DNA of 54,691 nt, taken from the NCBI GenBank assembly GCA_964409905.1, contig CAYPET010000014.1, forward strand, positions 1 to 54,691, in the 5' to 3' direction. The notes below the pieces were generated by a model, which saw only the letters and a list, made by a program, of their open reading frames with translations, was not told the DNA's origin and searched no databases. This document shows positions 35,422 to 43,667 of the stretch, in pieces. Position 1 is the stretch's first letter, and the number at the start of each line of letters is the position of its first letter. Source of the DNA: JAGNRR01 sp964409905. Lineage in GTDB: Bacteria > Bacteroidota > Bacteroidia > Chitinophagales > Chitinophagaceae. A program made the position numbers and the translations under genes.

Positions 35422-38400
35422 CTACTTAACGAATTTATGATACTCTATTTCTTCTTCATCAATTACTCCAAGGATATAAATTCCGCTGCTCAATTCACTT
35501 ACATCAATAGTCAAACTTTCATCAAAAACACCTTTCTTAATAATTTTGCCTTGCATATCTAAAATTTGATACGCTTCAGTGCCTTCTGCACCATTAAATG
35601 TGAGTTTATTGAAAACCGGATTTGGATAAATGCCATCTTCCATATCGAGCATATTTTCAACTTTATTTGAACCTCCCACTGCAACAACACTATTACCATT
35701 CAAGCTTGGACCAACAACACCTTTGATAACAACCTGGTCGATATAAACGCGATCTGAATTAGAAGACCCATTACATTGGAATCTGAACCTAGCATTACTT
35801 GCAAAAGTGGCGGCACTTGAAGGAAGTGTAAAAGTTGCTTTGTAAAAAGTTTTGTTATCAAAATCAACGCCTCGTACGTAACTAGCAAGGGTCAACCATT
35901 TGAAACCATTATAATAGCGCAACAAGAAATTTTCATTTACACTAAAACCTTCAGCATAGAAATAAAAGGACACTTCCACATTATCATATGGTGTAAGATC
36001 AAAATTTTGAGAAGTCATTGAAGATTTAATCCCCTCGTCGTCTCTAATACGAATAGAGTAAATACCCTCCCATGCTTTTGATTCTTTTTTATGACGTTCA
36101 CAGTCTGAGCCGCCGTCTTGCCAGCCATCCCAGCCAGATTCAAAATACCCTTGATGTAAAACTGTTTCTATTCCTACATTGCCCAAAGTGTTTACCGTTG
36201 CCACATTGCTCAATCCTGAAAGATTGTTGGCAGCATCAAAGGCTCGTACCGTAAAGTTGTAAGTCGTACTCGCTGACAAGCCACTCACCGCATAACTTGT
36301 AGTGGCACTCGTGCCAATCTGAACGCCATTTTCGTAAATAGTATAGCCAGCAACCCCAACATTGTCGGTAGAGGCGCTCCAGCTTAAATCCGTGGTCGTC
36401 TGCGTAGTATTTGCGCTAAGCAAATTCATAGGATTCGTTGGTGCTAAGGTGTCAGGGTAAGCCAAGGTGTTCACCGTTGCCACATTGCTCAATCCTGAAA
36501 GATTGTTGGCAGCATCAAAGGCTCGTACCGTAAAGTTGTAAGTCGTACTCGCTGACAAGCCACTCACCGCATAACTTGTAGTGGCACTCGTGCCAATCTG
36601 AACGCCATTTTCGTAAATAGTATAGCCAGCAACCCCAACATTGTCGGTAGAGGCGCTCCAGCTTAAATCCGTGGTCGTCTGCGTAGTATTTGCGCTAAGC
36701 AAATTCATAGGATTCGTTGGTGCTAAGGTGTCAGGAACTGCATTTACACAAAAAGTAGTTGATTCTGAAGATCCAAATGCCCCTCCGGTAGCAATTATTG
36801 TATCACTTTGTAATATGTAATTACCAATTCCATAAGCACAGCAAATACCATCACCCCAACTGTCATAAATAGTAAAGGTATAGGTACCAGGATTAAGGGC
36901 CGCCGTAGCCGTCACTGTCGCACCCTGTGTGCTGTAGTTTCCGCCAGACGCCACAATATTATTTGCACTATCTTTTATATCCCAACTAGTTTCGCCCGGA
37001 TAATTATCCAACACAATACTAAGCGTTACATTACCATCTACACAAGCAAGGGGTGCGGGCGGATTGCCCCATGAATTGCCAACCCCAACTGCATACCATG
37101 CATCTGTTGTTGCAATAACTTCAGGTGACCCAGGACCGAATAAATCCACGGCGGCCTGAATTGCACCAGCTCTGGCCGCTGCATAATTTGAGTTTGCGCT
37201 AAGGTATACCGTTAAGTTTCGATAGGCAATTTGCGCTGCTTTGGTTGATCCAATACCAGTGACAGCATAGCTATCGTTCTTATCATTTGTACCGGTTTCG
37301 CCCATTGCGAGAATATAAAACCATTTGTTTTGCACGCCGGAATTAGTATGTACGCCATAATAATCGGAGGCTGACGTCCACCAGTATTGCCCCTGATAAG
37401 TATCAGGATCACCTTTCAGTTTGGGATCGCTTAATGAACGAAAAGCGCCACTTTGATTGATACCAATGTCAGTACCCATCATCCAATCATTAGTGCCTTG
37501 TCCGTGGTTCTCAATCATTTCACCAAAAATGTCAGCAAAAGACTCATTCAATGCTCCAGACTCTGCATTGTAAATAAGATTAGCAGAGTTGCTGACAACG
37601 CCATGCGTAATTTCATGCCCAACAATGTCCAATGTAACCAATGGTCCATAAGTAGTGCCATTCCCGTCACCATAAGTCATCACACTGCCGTTCCAAAACG
37701 CATTTACATAATTATTTGAATAGCTCACAAAAGAAATGATAGAAGCACCGTTAGCATCATAAGAATTTCTATTGTGTTTTTGCAAATAGTATGAGTGGGT
37801 TTTTTCGGCACCCCAATGCGCTTGAACAGCTGTGGCATCAGAAGTAAAGTTTGCTGTATTACTAACCACATCGGTTGCATTCGCATAGCTTGTACCGTTG
37901 TTCATATCATACGTTTGAACGCCATTACCACTTGTTGTTTGGCGCAATCGAAAAGTCGAGCCGTTCTGATCCGCTGTAAAATTCACGTTTCCATTATAAA
38001 GTGATGTGCCAGAAGCTGCTACATTTGCATGGTAAATTTTGTTATTTTCGAAAATAACCTCTCCGGTGAGAGCATCAATATACACATCAGCTCGATAGAG
38101 AGGCTCTTGCGCATAGACATCAATTTTGTAAGCCAGCCTTGCAGTTTTGGATATACCTTGAATGGCAGGAAAAACTACTAGTGTAGGATTAGGACCTTGA
38201 TAGCCAATGTCATGACCATGTTCGTCAACATCATCTTCGCTGGCAGTCATGTAAACCTTGGCATTAATGTGTTGCTTGGCTTTATCTACAGCAATATCCT
38301 TAGAAAAAGCGGGCGTTGTCGGAATAGCAGTAATCGAATAAAACTCCCCGTTCATGTCTGTAATTCGATTTTGTTTTGCATGCACAGTGTAATATGCAAA

Positions 38401-38694
38401 TTCCACAGGTAATTGTTGATAATACTCTTGGTATTTCTGATGCACTATATCCAACTCATCAGTATGTGATTTATACAACACAAAACTGGTAGCCTCTGAG
38501 GCTTCCAGATAGTCATTCAATACTTGAATGGCTTCTTCCAGCCGGGGCTGTTTTTCCGCTTTAAAAGAAATCTGCTGAACTATCCCCTGTTCATTGACCA
38601 ACCTTGATGTTACGTTGTCTGATAATTTTTTATTCTGTCCGAAAGACAGCAGGACAATAAACTGAAGAAGAATAGTGATTTTAAGCTGTTTCAT
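35422..38694 (-). CDS. T9SS-exported M4 (thermolysin-like) metalloprotease, modular
   Basis: 1090 residues. Signal peptide (1-19, ending LLSFGQ); FTP/PepSY propeptide (about 20-210); M4 catalytic domain with zinc motif H360-E361-x-x-H364, third ligand E384 in NESFADIFGE, and catalytic H449 in GVHTNSGVQNKW. A beta domain (around DNYPGETSWDI ... GDGICCAYG) is followed by two 93-residue fibronectin type III repeats that are identical over most of their length, a jelly-roll/MAM-like domain (FESGWDGWQDGG) and a T9SS sorting domain starting YPNPVFNKL. It is probably a secreted, broad-specificity endopeptidase. It appears monocistronic. Confidence 0.95.
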   Translation of the reverse strand: MKQLKITILLQFIVLLSFGQNKKLSDNVTSRLVNEQGIVQQISFKAEKQPRLEEAIQVLNDYLEASEATSFVLYKSHTDELDIVHQKYQEYYQQLPVEFAYYTVHAKQNRITDMNGEFYSITAIPTTPAFSKDIAVDKAKQHINAKVYMTASEDDVDEHGHDIGYQGPNPTLVVFPAIQGISKTARLAYKIDVYAQEPLYRADVYIDALTGEVIFENNKIYHANVAASGTSLYNGNVNFTADQNGSTFRLRQTTSGNGVQTYDMNNGTSYANATDVVSNTANFTSDATAVQAHWGAEKTHSYYLQKHNRNSYDANGASIISFVSYSNNYVNAFWNGSVMTYGDGNGTTYGPLVTLDIVGHEITHGVVSNSANLIYNAESGALNESFADIFGEMIENHGQGTNDWMMGTDIGINQSGAFRSLSDPKLKGDPDTYQGQYWWTSASDYYGVHTNSGVQNKWFYILAMGETGTNDKNDSYAVTGIGSTKAAQIAYRNLTVYLSANSNYAAARAGAIQAAVDLFGPGSPEVIATTDAWYAVGVGNSWGNPPAPLACVDGNVTLSIVLDNYPGETSWDIKDSANNIVASGGNYSTQGATVTATAALNPGTYTFTIYDSWGDGICCAYGIGNYILQSDTIIATGGAFGSSESTTFCVNAVPDTLAPTNPMNLLSANTTQTTTDLSWSASTDNVGVAGYTIYENGVQIGTSATTSYAVSGLSASTTYNFTVRAFDAANNLSGLSNVATVNTLAYPDTLAPTNPMNLLSANTTQTTTDLSWSASTDNVGVAGYTIYENGVQIGTSATTSYAVSGLSASTTYNFTVRAFDAANNLSGLSNVATVNTLGNVGIETVLHQGYFESGWDGWQDGGSDCERHKKESKAWEGIYSIRIRDDEGIKSSMTSQNFDLTPYDNVEVSFYFYAEGFSVNENFLLRYYNGFKWLTLASYVRGVDFDNKTFYKATFTLPSSAATFASNARFRFQCNGSSNSDRVYIDQVVIKGVVGPSLNGNSVVAVGGSNKVENMLDMEDGIYPNPVFNKLTFNGAEGTEAYQILDMQGKIIKKGVFDESLTIDVSELSSGIYILGVIDEEEIEYHKFVK
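36194..36456 (-). repeat. 263-bp direct repeat, copy A (FN3 module)
   Basis: Identical by eye over all 263 bp to 36473-36735. The copies are offset by 279 bp, exactly 93 codons, so the reading frame is kept. Immediately outside the repeat the two copies differ at several bases. Confidence 0.95.
36473..36735 (-). repeat. 263-bp direct repeat, copy B (FN3 module)
   Basis: Second copy of the exact repeat inside the M4 protease gene. It encodes the FN3 module that comes first in the protein (reading begins DTLAPTNPMNLLSANTTQT). Confidence 0.95.
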
Positions 38695-38801
38695 AATTAG
38701 GATTTGTTAAACGTTTTTTAACCTATCCAAATAACATGCCAACTTATTGATTACTAATTATTTATATGTGTTTGATGCAGAATAAACGACCACATCACAT
38801 G

Positions 38802-38829
38802 AAAAAGCCGTTGAAATATTCAACGGCTT
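38802..38829 (-). terminator. Terminator after the DUF4197 gene
   Basis: A perfect 11-bp stem AAGCCGTTGAA / TTCAACGGCTT with a 3-nt loop and a T-run on the minus strand. It lies about 28 nt after the DUF4197 stop. Confidence 0.8.
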
Positions 38830-38857
38830 CAGTATTTCTCATTTTCAGGGTTTAATG

Positions 38858-39553
38858 CTATCTACCAGAAAAAGCAAAGACTCGTTTAAGCAAATCTGTG
38901 GTACGCGCTGCAGGATTCGTCCGAATCAAATGCTCTTCCTCTCTAATTTTTTGAAATAGGCCTTCAGTGGCACGCTCCGTGACATAGGCAGTCAAATCCG
39001 TATTTACATTCTTTCCGGCTATCATATTGTATGCTTGAGATACCTTACTCCAGGGCTGCTGAATCCCTACCTGATTGAGGGAATTTCCGATAACTGGATT
39101 AAACTTCTGAGTCAATTGAGCTAGTGTTGCACGTTTTAAGAAGTCTGTTGCCCCGCCATCTCGACCGGTAACGATATTGACAGCAACAGTAATGGTCATA
39201 CTGCGGATTGCGTTAATAAAGATTGGTTTAGCTTCAGCCATTGCTTTTTCTGCCCCACGGTTCATAGCTGTAACCACTTTATCAAGGTAAGCCCCGGCTA
39301 GAGCATTAGCGATAGGATTACTCCGAATTTTCTGTTCTACATTTTGCACCTCTTGAGGCATTAATATTTTGTACGCCGCATTACCCAAAAAACCATCTGT
39401 CTTACCCAAAAAATTGGTGCCGGATAATACACCTTTCTCTAAAGCTTGTTTAATACCCGCAGCAGCGTCTTGATTTGTAAGGGTACCTGCATTTAGAATT
39501 TCCCCTGTAGTGGTTAACACCTTACCCAAATCACCACAAGAAATCGTAGTCAT
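38858..39553 (-). CDS. DUF4197 lipoprotein, start disrupted
   Basis: 231 residues if translation starts at ATG 39553. The body matches DUF4197 (GIKQALEKGV; NAAYKILMPQEVQNVE; FLKRATLAQLTQKFNPVI; LFQKIREEEHLIR). The ATG at 39553 would leave only eight residues (ATTISCGD region) before a Cys that looks like a lipobox Cys. Upstream, in the same frame, lies the hydrophobic sequence KLITIFFLAMTTISC, a proper lipoprotein signal, but it has no start codon in frame. An ATG at 39583-39585 is one base out of frame. The function of the family is unknown; it is probably a periplasmic lipoprotein. It diverges from uvrA. Confidence 0.8.
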   Translation of the reverse strand: MTTISCGDLGKVLTTTGEILNAGTLTNQDAAAGIKQALEKGVLSGTNFLGKTDGFLGNAAYKILMPQEVQNVEQKIRSNPIANALAGAYLDKVVTAMNRGAEKAMAEAKPIFINAIRSMTITVAVNIVTGRDGGATDFLKRATLAQLTQKFNPVIGNSLNQVGIQQPWSKVSQAYNMIAGKNVNTDLTAYVTERATEGLFQKIREEEHLIRTNPAARTTDLLKRVFAFSGR

Positions 39554-39585
39554 GGCCAGAAAAAAAATCGTAATTAGTTTTTCAT
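39554..39585 (-). other. Out-of-frame lipoprotein signal peptide start
   Basis: ATG AAA AAC TAA is read from 39585, ending at once. Adding one A to the A5 run (39578-39582) gives MKKLITIFFLAMTTISC in frame with the DUF4197 protein, an ideal type II signal peptide. This suggests a one-base deletion or a sequencing error at the homopolymer. Confidence 0.6.
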
Positions 39586-39717
39586 TGTTCTTATATATAT
39601 CTAATGTAGGCTCATTTCATAAAATCCGTTTTAAAATGTTATAGTATTTTCAAAACGTTAATAAAATAGGAGCTAATACCATCATTGAGCAAGCAGAGGT
39701 TTAATTTCGCAAGGCTC

Positions 39718-42486
39718 ATGAAAACGTCTAATCAGGACATAAAAATAAAGGGTGCCCGCATGCATAATCTTAAAAATATTGATGTGGATATTCCCTATAA
39801 TAAACTAACTGTCGTGACAGGTGTTAGCGGTAGTGGCAAATCCTCACTCACAATGGATACTCTTTTTGCCGAAGGACAAAGGCGTTATGTAGAAAGCCTG
39901 AGTTCATATGCCAGACAGTTTATGAAAAACATGCAAAAGCCTGATGTAGACAATATTGAAGGCTTATGCCCAGCTATTGCAATAGAACAAAAAGTTGTTA
40001 GCAGTTCACCCCGATCCAGCGTGGGTAGCATGACCGAAATCAATGAATACTTGCACATATTGTTTGCACGTATCGGCAAAACATACTCCCCTATTTCTGG
40101 TCAAGAAGTTACTAAAGATGAAATTGAGGATATTGTAAAAAGTATCAAAAAACTAAAACAAGGACTGGCAGTTATTGTTCTGATTCCTTTACCAGAATAT
40201 TCTAAAAAAAATCCCGCCTATTACCTCAACGAATTGTTGCAACAAGGTTTTTCCAGATTGTACGACATAGAAAAAAGAGCGTTTACAGATATTGAAGAAG
40301 TGCTTTCGAACAAGAAAATTCATTTCACAAAAAATGATTACATCCTGATTGATCGCTTTAAAACAAAAGACTACAACGTATACGAAGATGATTTGCATCG
40401 CGTTGCAGATAGTATTCAAACAGCATTTAACGAAACGGGAGGAGATGTATACCTTGAAATTGATGGCCAATTACAACACTATTGTAATCGATTTGAGGCA
40501 GATGGTATTTTATTCGAAACACCAGTGCCCAACATGTTTTCAGAAAACAACCCACAAGGCGCTTGTCCAACCTGCGAAGGCTATGGGCAGACTATTGGGA
40601 TCGACCCAGACCTGGTAATTCCAAACAAGAAATTAAGTGTTTACGAAGGTGCTGTAGCTTGCTGGAGTGGTGATAAAATGAGCCAGTATCAGAAACGCTT
40701 TATAGTAAAAAGCGAAAAAAATGGATTCCCAATTCATAGACCAATACAAAAATTGACTATCGAAGAGTATGAATTACTTTGGGATGGTCCAGACGGCATC
40801 ATGGATTTTTTTGAGATGGTTCAGCAAAACCTCTACAAAATTCAATATCGCATTCTACAAGCGCGCTATCGTGGCAAAACAACTTGTCCGGATTGCAAAG
40901 GTAAAAAATTGCGTGCAGCATCCCTGTACGTGCAAATCAATCATACAGATATTGCCTGTTTATATGCCATGCCAATAGAAAAATTAAAAGTTTGGCTCAA
41001 CAATCTCTCATTAAATGAGCACGAACAAAAAATTGCCAATCGATTACTGATTGAAATTAATAGTCGAGTAGATACCCTACTCACTGTTGGTCTGAATTAT
41101 TTGACACTTAACCGCAAAGCCAATACCCTAAGCGGAGGGGAAAGTCAACGTATTCAACTTACGCGTATCATCGGCAGTAACCTTACCGACTCATTGTACA
41201 TACTGGATGAACCTAGTATCGGACTGCATGCTCGTGACACCCAACAGCTCATAAACGTATTGCACAAACTTAAAGAATTAGGCAATACCGTGGTGGTCGT
41301 AGAGCATGATGAACTTATCATGCGCGAAGCTGATCACATCATTGATATGGGTCCACTAGCCTCACATCTTGGTGGCGAAGTAGTTGCAACCGGGAATTAT
41401 AAAGACTTGATAAAAAACAAACAAAGTTTAACTGCTCAATATTTAAATAATAAATTACGTGTTACACTTCAAAAATCTCAACGAAAAAATAACTACAGCA
41501 TCACACTTACCAATTGCAGCGAGCATAATTTAAAAAATATTGATGTTGATTTCCCGCTGCAGCGCCTGGTAGTAGTTACGGGCGTTAGTGGTAGTGGTAA
41601 AACTACGCTGGTGAAACAATTATTATATCCCGCCGTAAAAAATGCCAAAGATCAATTTGAAGTAAAGCCAGGTACATTTGGCGAATTAAAAGGTGACATT
41701 GCGCTAATTGATGCCATTGAACTTGTAGATCAAAATCCAATTGGACGCAGTAGTCGCTCCAACCCGGTATCCTATATCAAAGCATATGATGATATCCGAA
41801 ATTTGTTCGCTGCTCAAAAAATATCAAAACTGCGTGGATATAAAAGTGGCCATTTTTCATTCAACGTAGACGGCGGCCGATGCGACACCTGCAAGGGTGA
41901 TGGCAGTATAACGGTAGAAATGCAATTCCTGGCAGATGTCAAATTGCTTTGTGAGCAATGCAACGGAAAGCGGTTTAAGGACGAGGTGCTTGAGGTAAAA
42001 TATCATGACAAAAATATTGCTGATGTGCTGGATATGAGTGTAGATGTTGCCATTGATTTTTTTGTAAGCAACAGCAAAATACAAAATAAACTGCAGGCCC
42101 TTGCTGACGTAGGCTTAGGGTACATCAAACTAGGACAAAGTAGCGATACGCTAAGCGGCGGTGAAGCTCAACGAGTCAAATTAGCCTCCTTTCTCTTAAT
42201 GAGCGAACGAGCCAACAAAATACTATTCATATTTGATGAACCTACTACCGGCCTACATTTTCATGATGTAGCAAAACTTCTTGCGGCATTTGAAGCACTT
42301 ATACAAAAAGGGCATTCCATCATTGTTATAGAACACAATATGGATGTCATAAAAAATGCAGATTGGATTATAGACCTTGGCCCCGAAGGAGGTGAAGGTG
42401 GCGGATCGCTGCTTTATGCCGGCGAACTGGCAGGATTGAAAAAAATAAACAACAGCTATACCGGTAGTTATCTAAACGCTGGCTGA
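39718..42486 (+). CDS. uvrA: Excinuclease ABC subunit A
   Basis: The damage-recognition ATPase of nucleotide excision repair. It has 922 residues from ATG 39718; a TTG 33 nt upstream is in frame, but the family begins near this ATG (MKTSNQDIKIKGARMHNLKN). Two ABC modules are seen: Walker A GVSGSGKSS at 35-43 and GVSGSGKTT in the second half, with signatures LSGGESQR and LSGGEAQR. Zinc motifs CPTCEGYG, CPDCKGKK and CDTCKGDG...CEQCNGKRF are intact. The 3' end overlaps the converging sua5 by 15 nt. It is not adjacent to uvrB. Confidence 0.97.
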   Translation: MKTSNQDIKIKGARMHNLKNIDVDIPYNKLTVVTGVSGSGKSSLTMDTLFAEGQRRYVESLSSYARQFMKNMQKPDVDNIEGLCPAIAIEQKVVSSSPRSSVGSMTEINEYLHILFARIGKTYSPISGQEVTKDEIEDIVKSIKKLKQGLAVIVLIPLPEYSKKNPAYYLNELLQQGFSRLYDIEKRAFTDIEEVLSNKKIHFTKNDYILIDRFKTKDYNVYEDDLHRVADSIQTAFNETGGDVYLEIDGQLQHYCNRFEADGILFETPVPNMFSENNPQGACPTCEGYGQTIGIDPDLVIPNKKLSVYEGAVACWSGDKMSQYQKRFIVKSEKNGFPIHRPIQKLTIEEYELLWDGPDGIMDFFEMVQQNLYKIQYRILQARYRGKTTCPDCKGKKLRAASLYVQINHTDIACLYAMPIEKLKVWLNNLSLNEHEQKIANRLLIEINSRVDTLLTVGLNYLTLNRKANTLSGGESQRIQLTRIIGSNLTDSLYILDEPSIGLHARDTQQLINVLHKLKELGNTVVVVEHDELIMREADHIIDMGPLASHLGGEVVATGNYKDLIKNKQSLTAQYLNNKLRVTLQKSQRKNNYSITLTNCSEHNLKNIDVDFPLQRLVVVTGVSGSGKTTLVKQLLYPAVKNAKDQFEVKPGTFGELKGDIALIDAIELVDQNPIGRSSRSNPVSYIKAYDDIRNLFAAQKISKLRGYKSGHFSFNVDGGRCDTCKGDGSITVEMQFLADVKLLCEQCNGKRFKDEVLEVKYHDKNIADVLDMSVDVAIDFFVSNSKIQNKLQALADVGLGYIKLGQSSDTLSGGEAQRVKLASFLLMSERANKILFIFDEPTTGLHFHDVAKLLAAFEALIQKGHSIIVIEHNMDVIKNADWIIDLGPEGGEGGGSLLYAGELAGLKKINNSYTGSYLNAG

Positions 42487-43446
42487 GGCACGGTCCAAAC
42501 GGTCGTTGATAGAAATCCCCAAACCTATATTTGGCAAACGCTCGGCAATTATCACATCCAGACCCAACGCATCCAGCTCATGCATATAAGCATAAAGGTT
42601 TTCTGCCACTTGATCTAAACTACCCTCTGGTGATAAAATACGATATGGCCCATTGACGTCCGGAAAAAGTCGTTTCGAGAAATATAATATACCCATCTGT
42701 TTACCCTCATTGGCAGCTATATGATACTCTAATTGATCAGTAACAAAAAATGGGGTTTGCGGGGAGTAATGTTTTTTGAACATACCTGGCGCCAAAGGTT
42801 CCTCGCTTTTATTTTTTATTATTAAAGGATAGCCAAGCACTTGCTCTATAGCCTCTTTTTCCAAGGCCCCCAATCTATAAAGTATTGCCTTATTTTCTTC
42901 AAATCCAATAATCGTAGACTCGATGCCCTTTTCGCATGGTCCTCCATTTAAAATAAAGGGAGTTTGATCACCAAGCGAATGATGCACATGCTGTGGTGTA
43001 GTAGGGCTTATATGATTTGAACGATTTGCGCTAGGAGCTACCAATGGAAAATCGAGTCGTTGTAGCAAGGCAAGGGTCACCTCATGCTTCGGTATGCGCA
43101 CTGCCACAGTTTCTTTACCCGCTGTTACCATTTTCGAGATAGTATCTTGCTTTGGCAAAATCATAGTAAGAGGCCCAGGCCAGAAATGTTGGGCAAGAAG
43201 GTAAGCTCCAACTGGAATGTCTTTGGCAATATTGGCCAATGCATCTAAGTGTGGGATATGCACAATCAATGGGTTAGTGGCAGGCCTATTCTTCGTAGCA
43301 TATATTTTTGCAATAGCTTTTTCTGAAAAAGCATTGGCGGCCAAACCATACACGGTTTCGGTGGGTATCACAACTAATTCATCGTTTTGCAACAAGCGCA
43401 CAGCAGTATTGAGCTGCTCAATAAGCTCAAGCCCCATGTATTCCAT
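42472..43446 (-). CDS. sua5: L-threonylcarbamoyladenylate synthase (Sua5-type)
   Basis: Makes threonylcarbamoyl-AMP for the t6A37 modification of tRNAs that read ANN codons. The 324 residues have an N-terminal YrdC domain (IPTETVYGLAANAFSEKA, KNRPATNPLIVHI, PGPLTMIL, VAVRIPKH, APSANRS) and a C-terminal Sua5 domain (APGMFKKHYSPQTP, ending IGLGISINDRLDRA). The two-domain length separates it from short TsaC. It overlaps uvrA by 15 nt at the 3' ends. It lies 9 nt downstream of the 66-residue ORF of the dab operon and may be transcribed with it. Confidence 0.95.
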   Translation of the reverse strand: MEYMGLELIEQLNTAVRLLQNDELVVIPTETVYGLAANAFSEKAIAKIYATKNRPATNPLIVHIPHLDALANIAKDIPVGAYLLAQHFWPGPLTMILPKQDTISKMVTAGKETVAVRIPKHEVTLALLQRLDFPLVAPSANRSNHISPTTPQHVHHSLGDQTPFILNGGPCEKGIESTIIGFEENKAILYRLGALEKEAIEQVLGYPLIIKNKSEEPLAPGMFKKHYSPQTPFFVTDQLEYHIAANEGKQMGILYFSKRLFPDVNGPYRILSPEGSLDQVAENLYAYMHELDALGLDVIIAERLPNIGLGISINDRLDRASASV

Positions 43447-43455
43447 GCCCCAAAA

Positions 43456-43656
43456 CTAAGCCTCTTTGGTGATGCGACGAACACCACGATCTGCAATAAA
43501 TATTCTGGCAAATAAGACAAATGATAATATCCCTGCCGAGACAATCACTTCTTTCAAAAAAACTTTTCCGTTTAAATTGGTTAACCATACCCATATAAAC
43601 AGGGTAATGATTCCCGCTATAAAGTGCAATACTTTTCTCATTCTTTGTTGTTTCAT
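43456..43656 (-). CDS. 66-residue membrane protein in the dab operon
   Basis: A small protein with two predicted membrane segments (about 9-26 VLHFIAGIITLFIWVWL and 33-52) and a basic C-terminus. It starts 11 nt after the dabA stop. No family recognised. Its position right behind dabA suggests cotranscription; whether it takes part in the transporter is unknown. A spurious ORF is possible but less likely given the tight spacing, the ATG start and the regular hydrophobic pattern. Confidence 0.6.
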   Translation of the reverse strand: MKQQRMRKVLHFIAGIITLFIWVWLTNLNGKVFLKEVIVSAGILSFVLFARIFIADRGVRRITKEA

Positions 43657-43667
43657 ATTTATTTTTT

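Noticed and set aside
36194..36735. Insertion sequence or mobile repeat
   Set aside because: The exact duplication is in frame and encodes a complete FN3 module, so it is an internal gene duplication.
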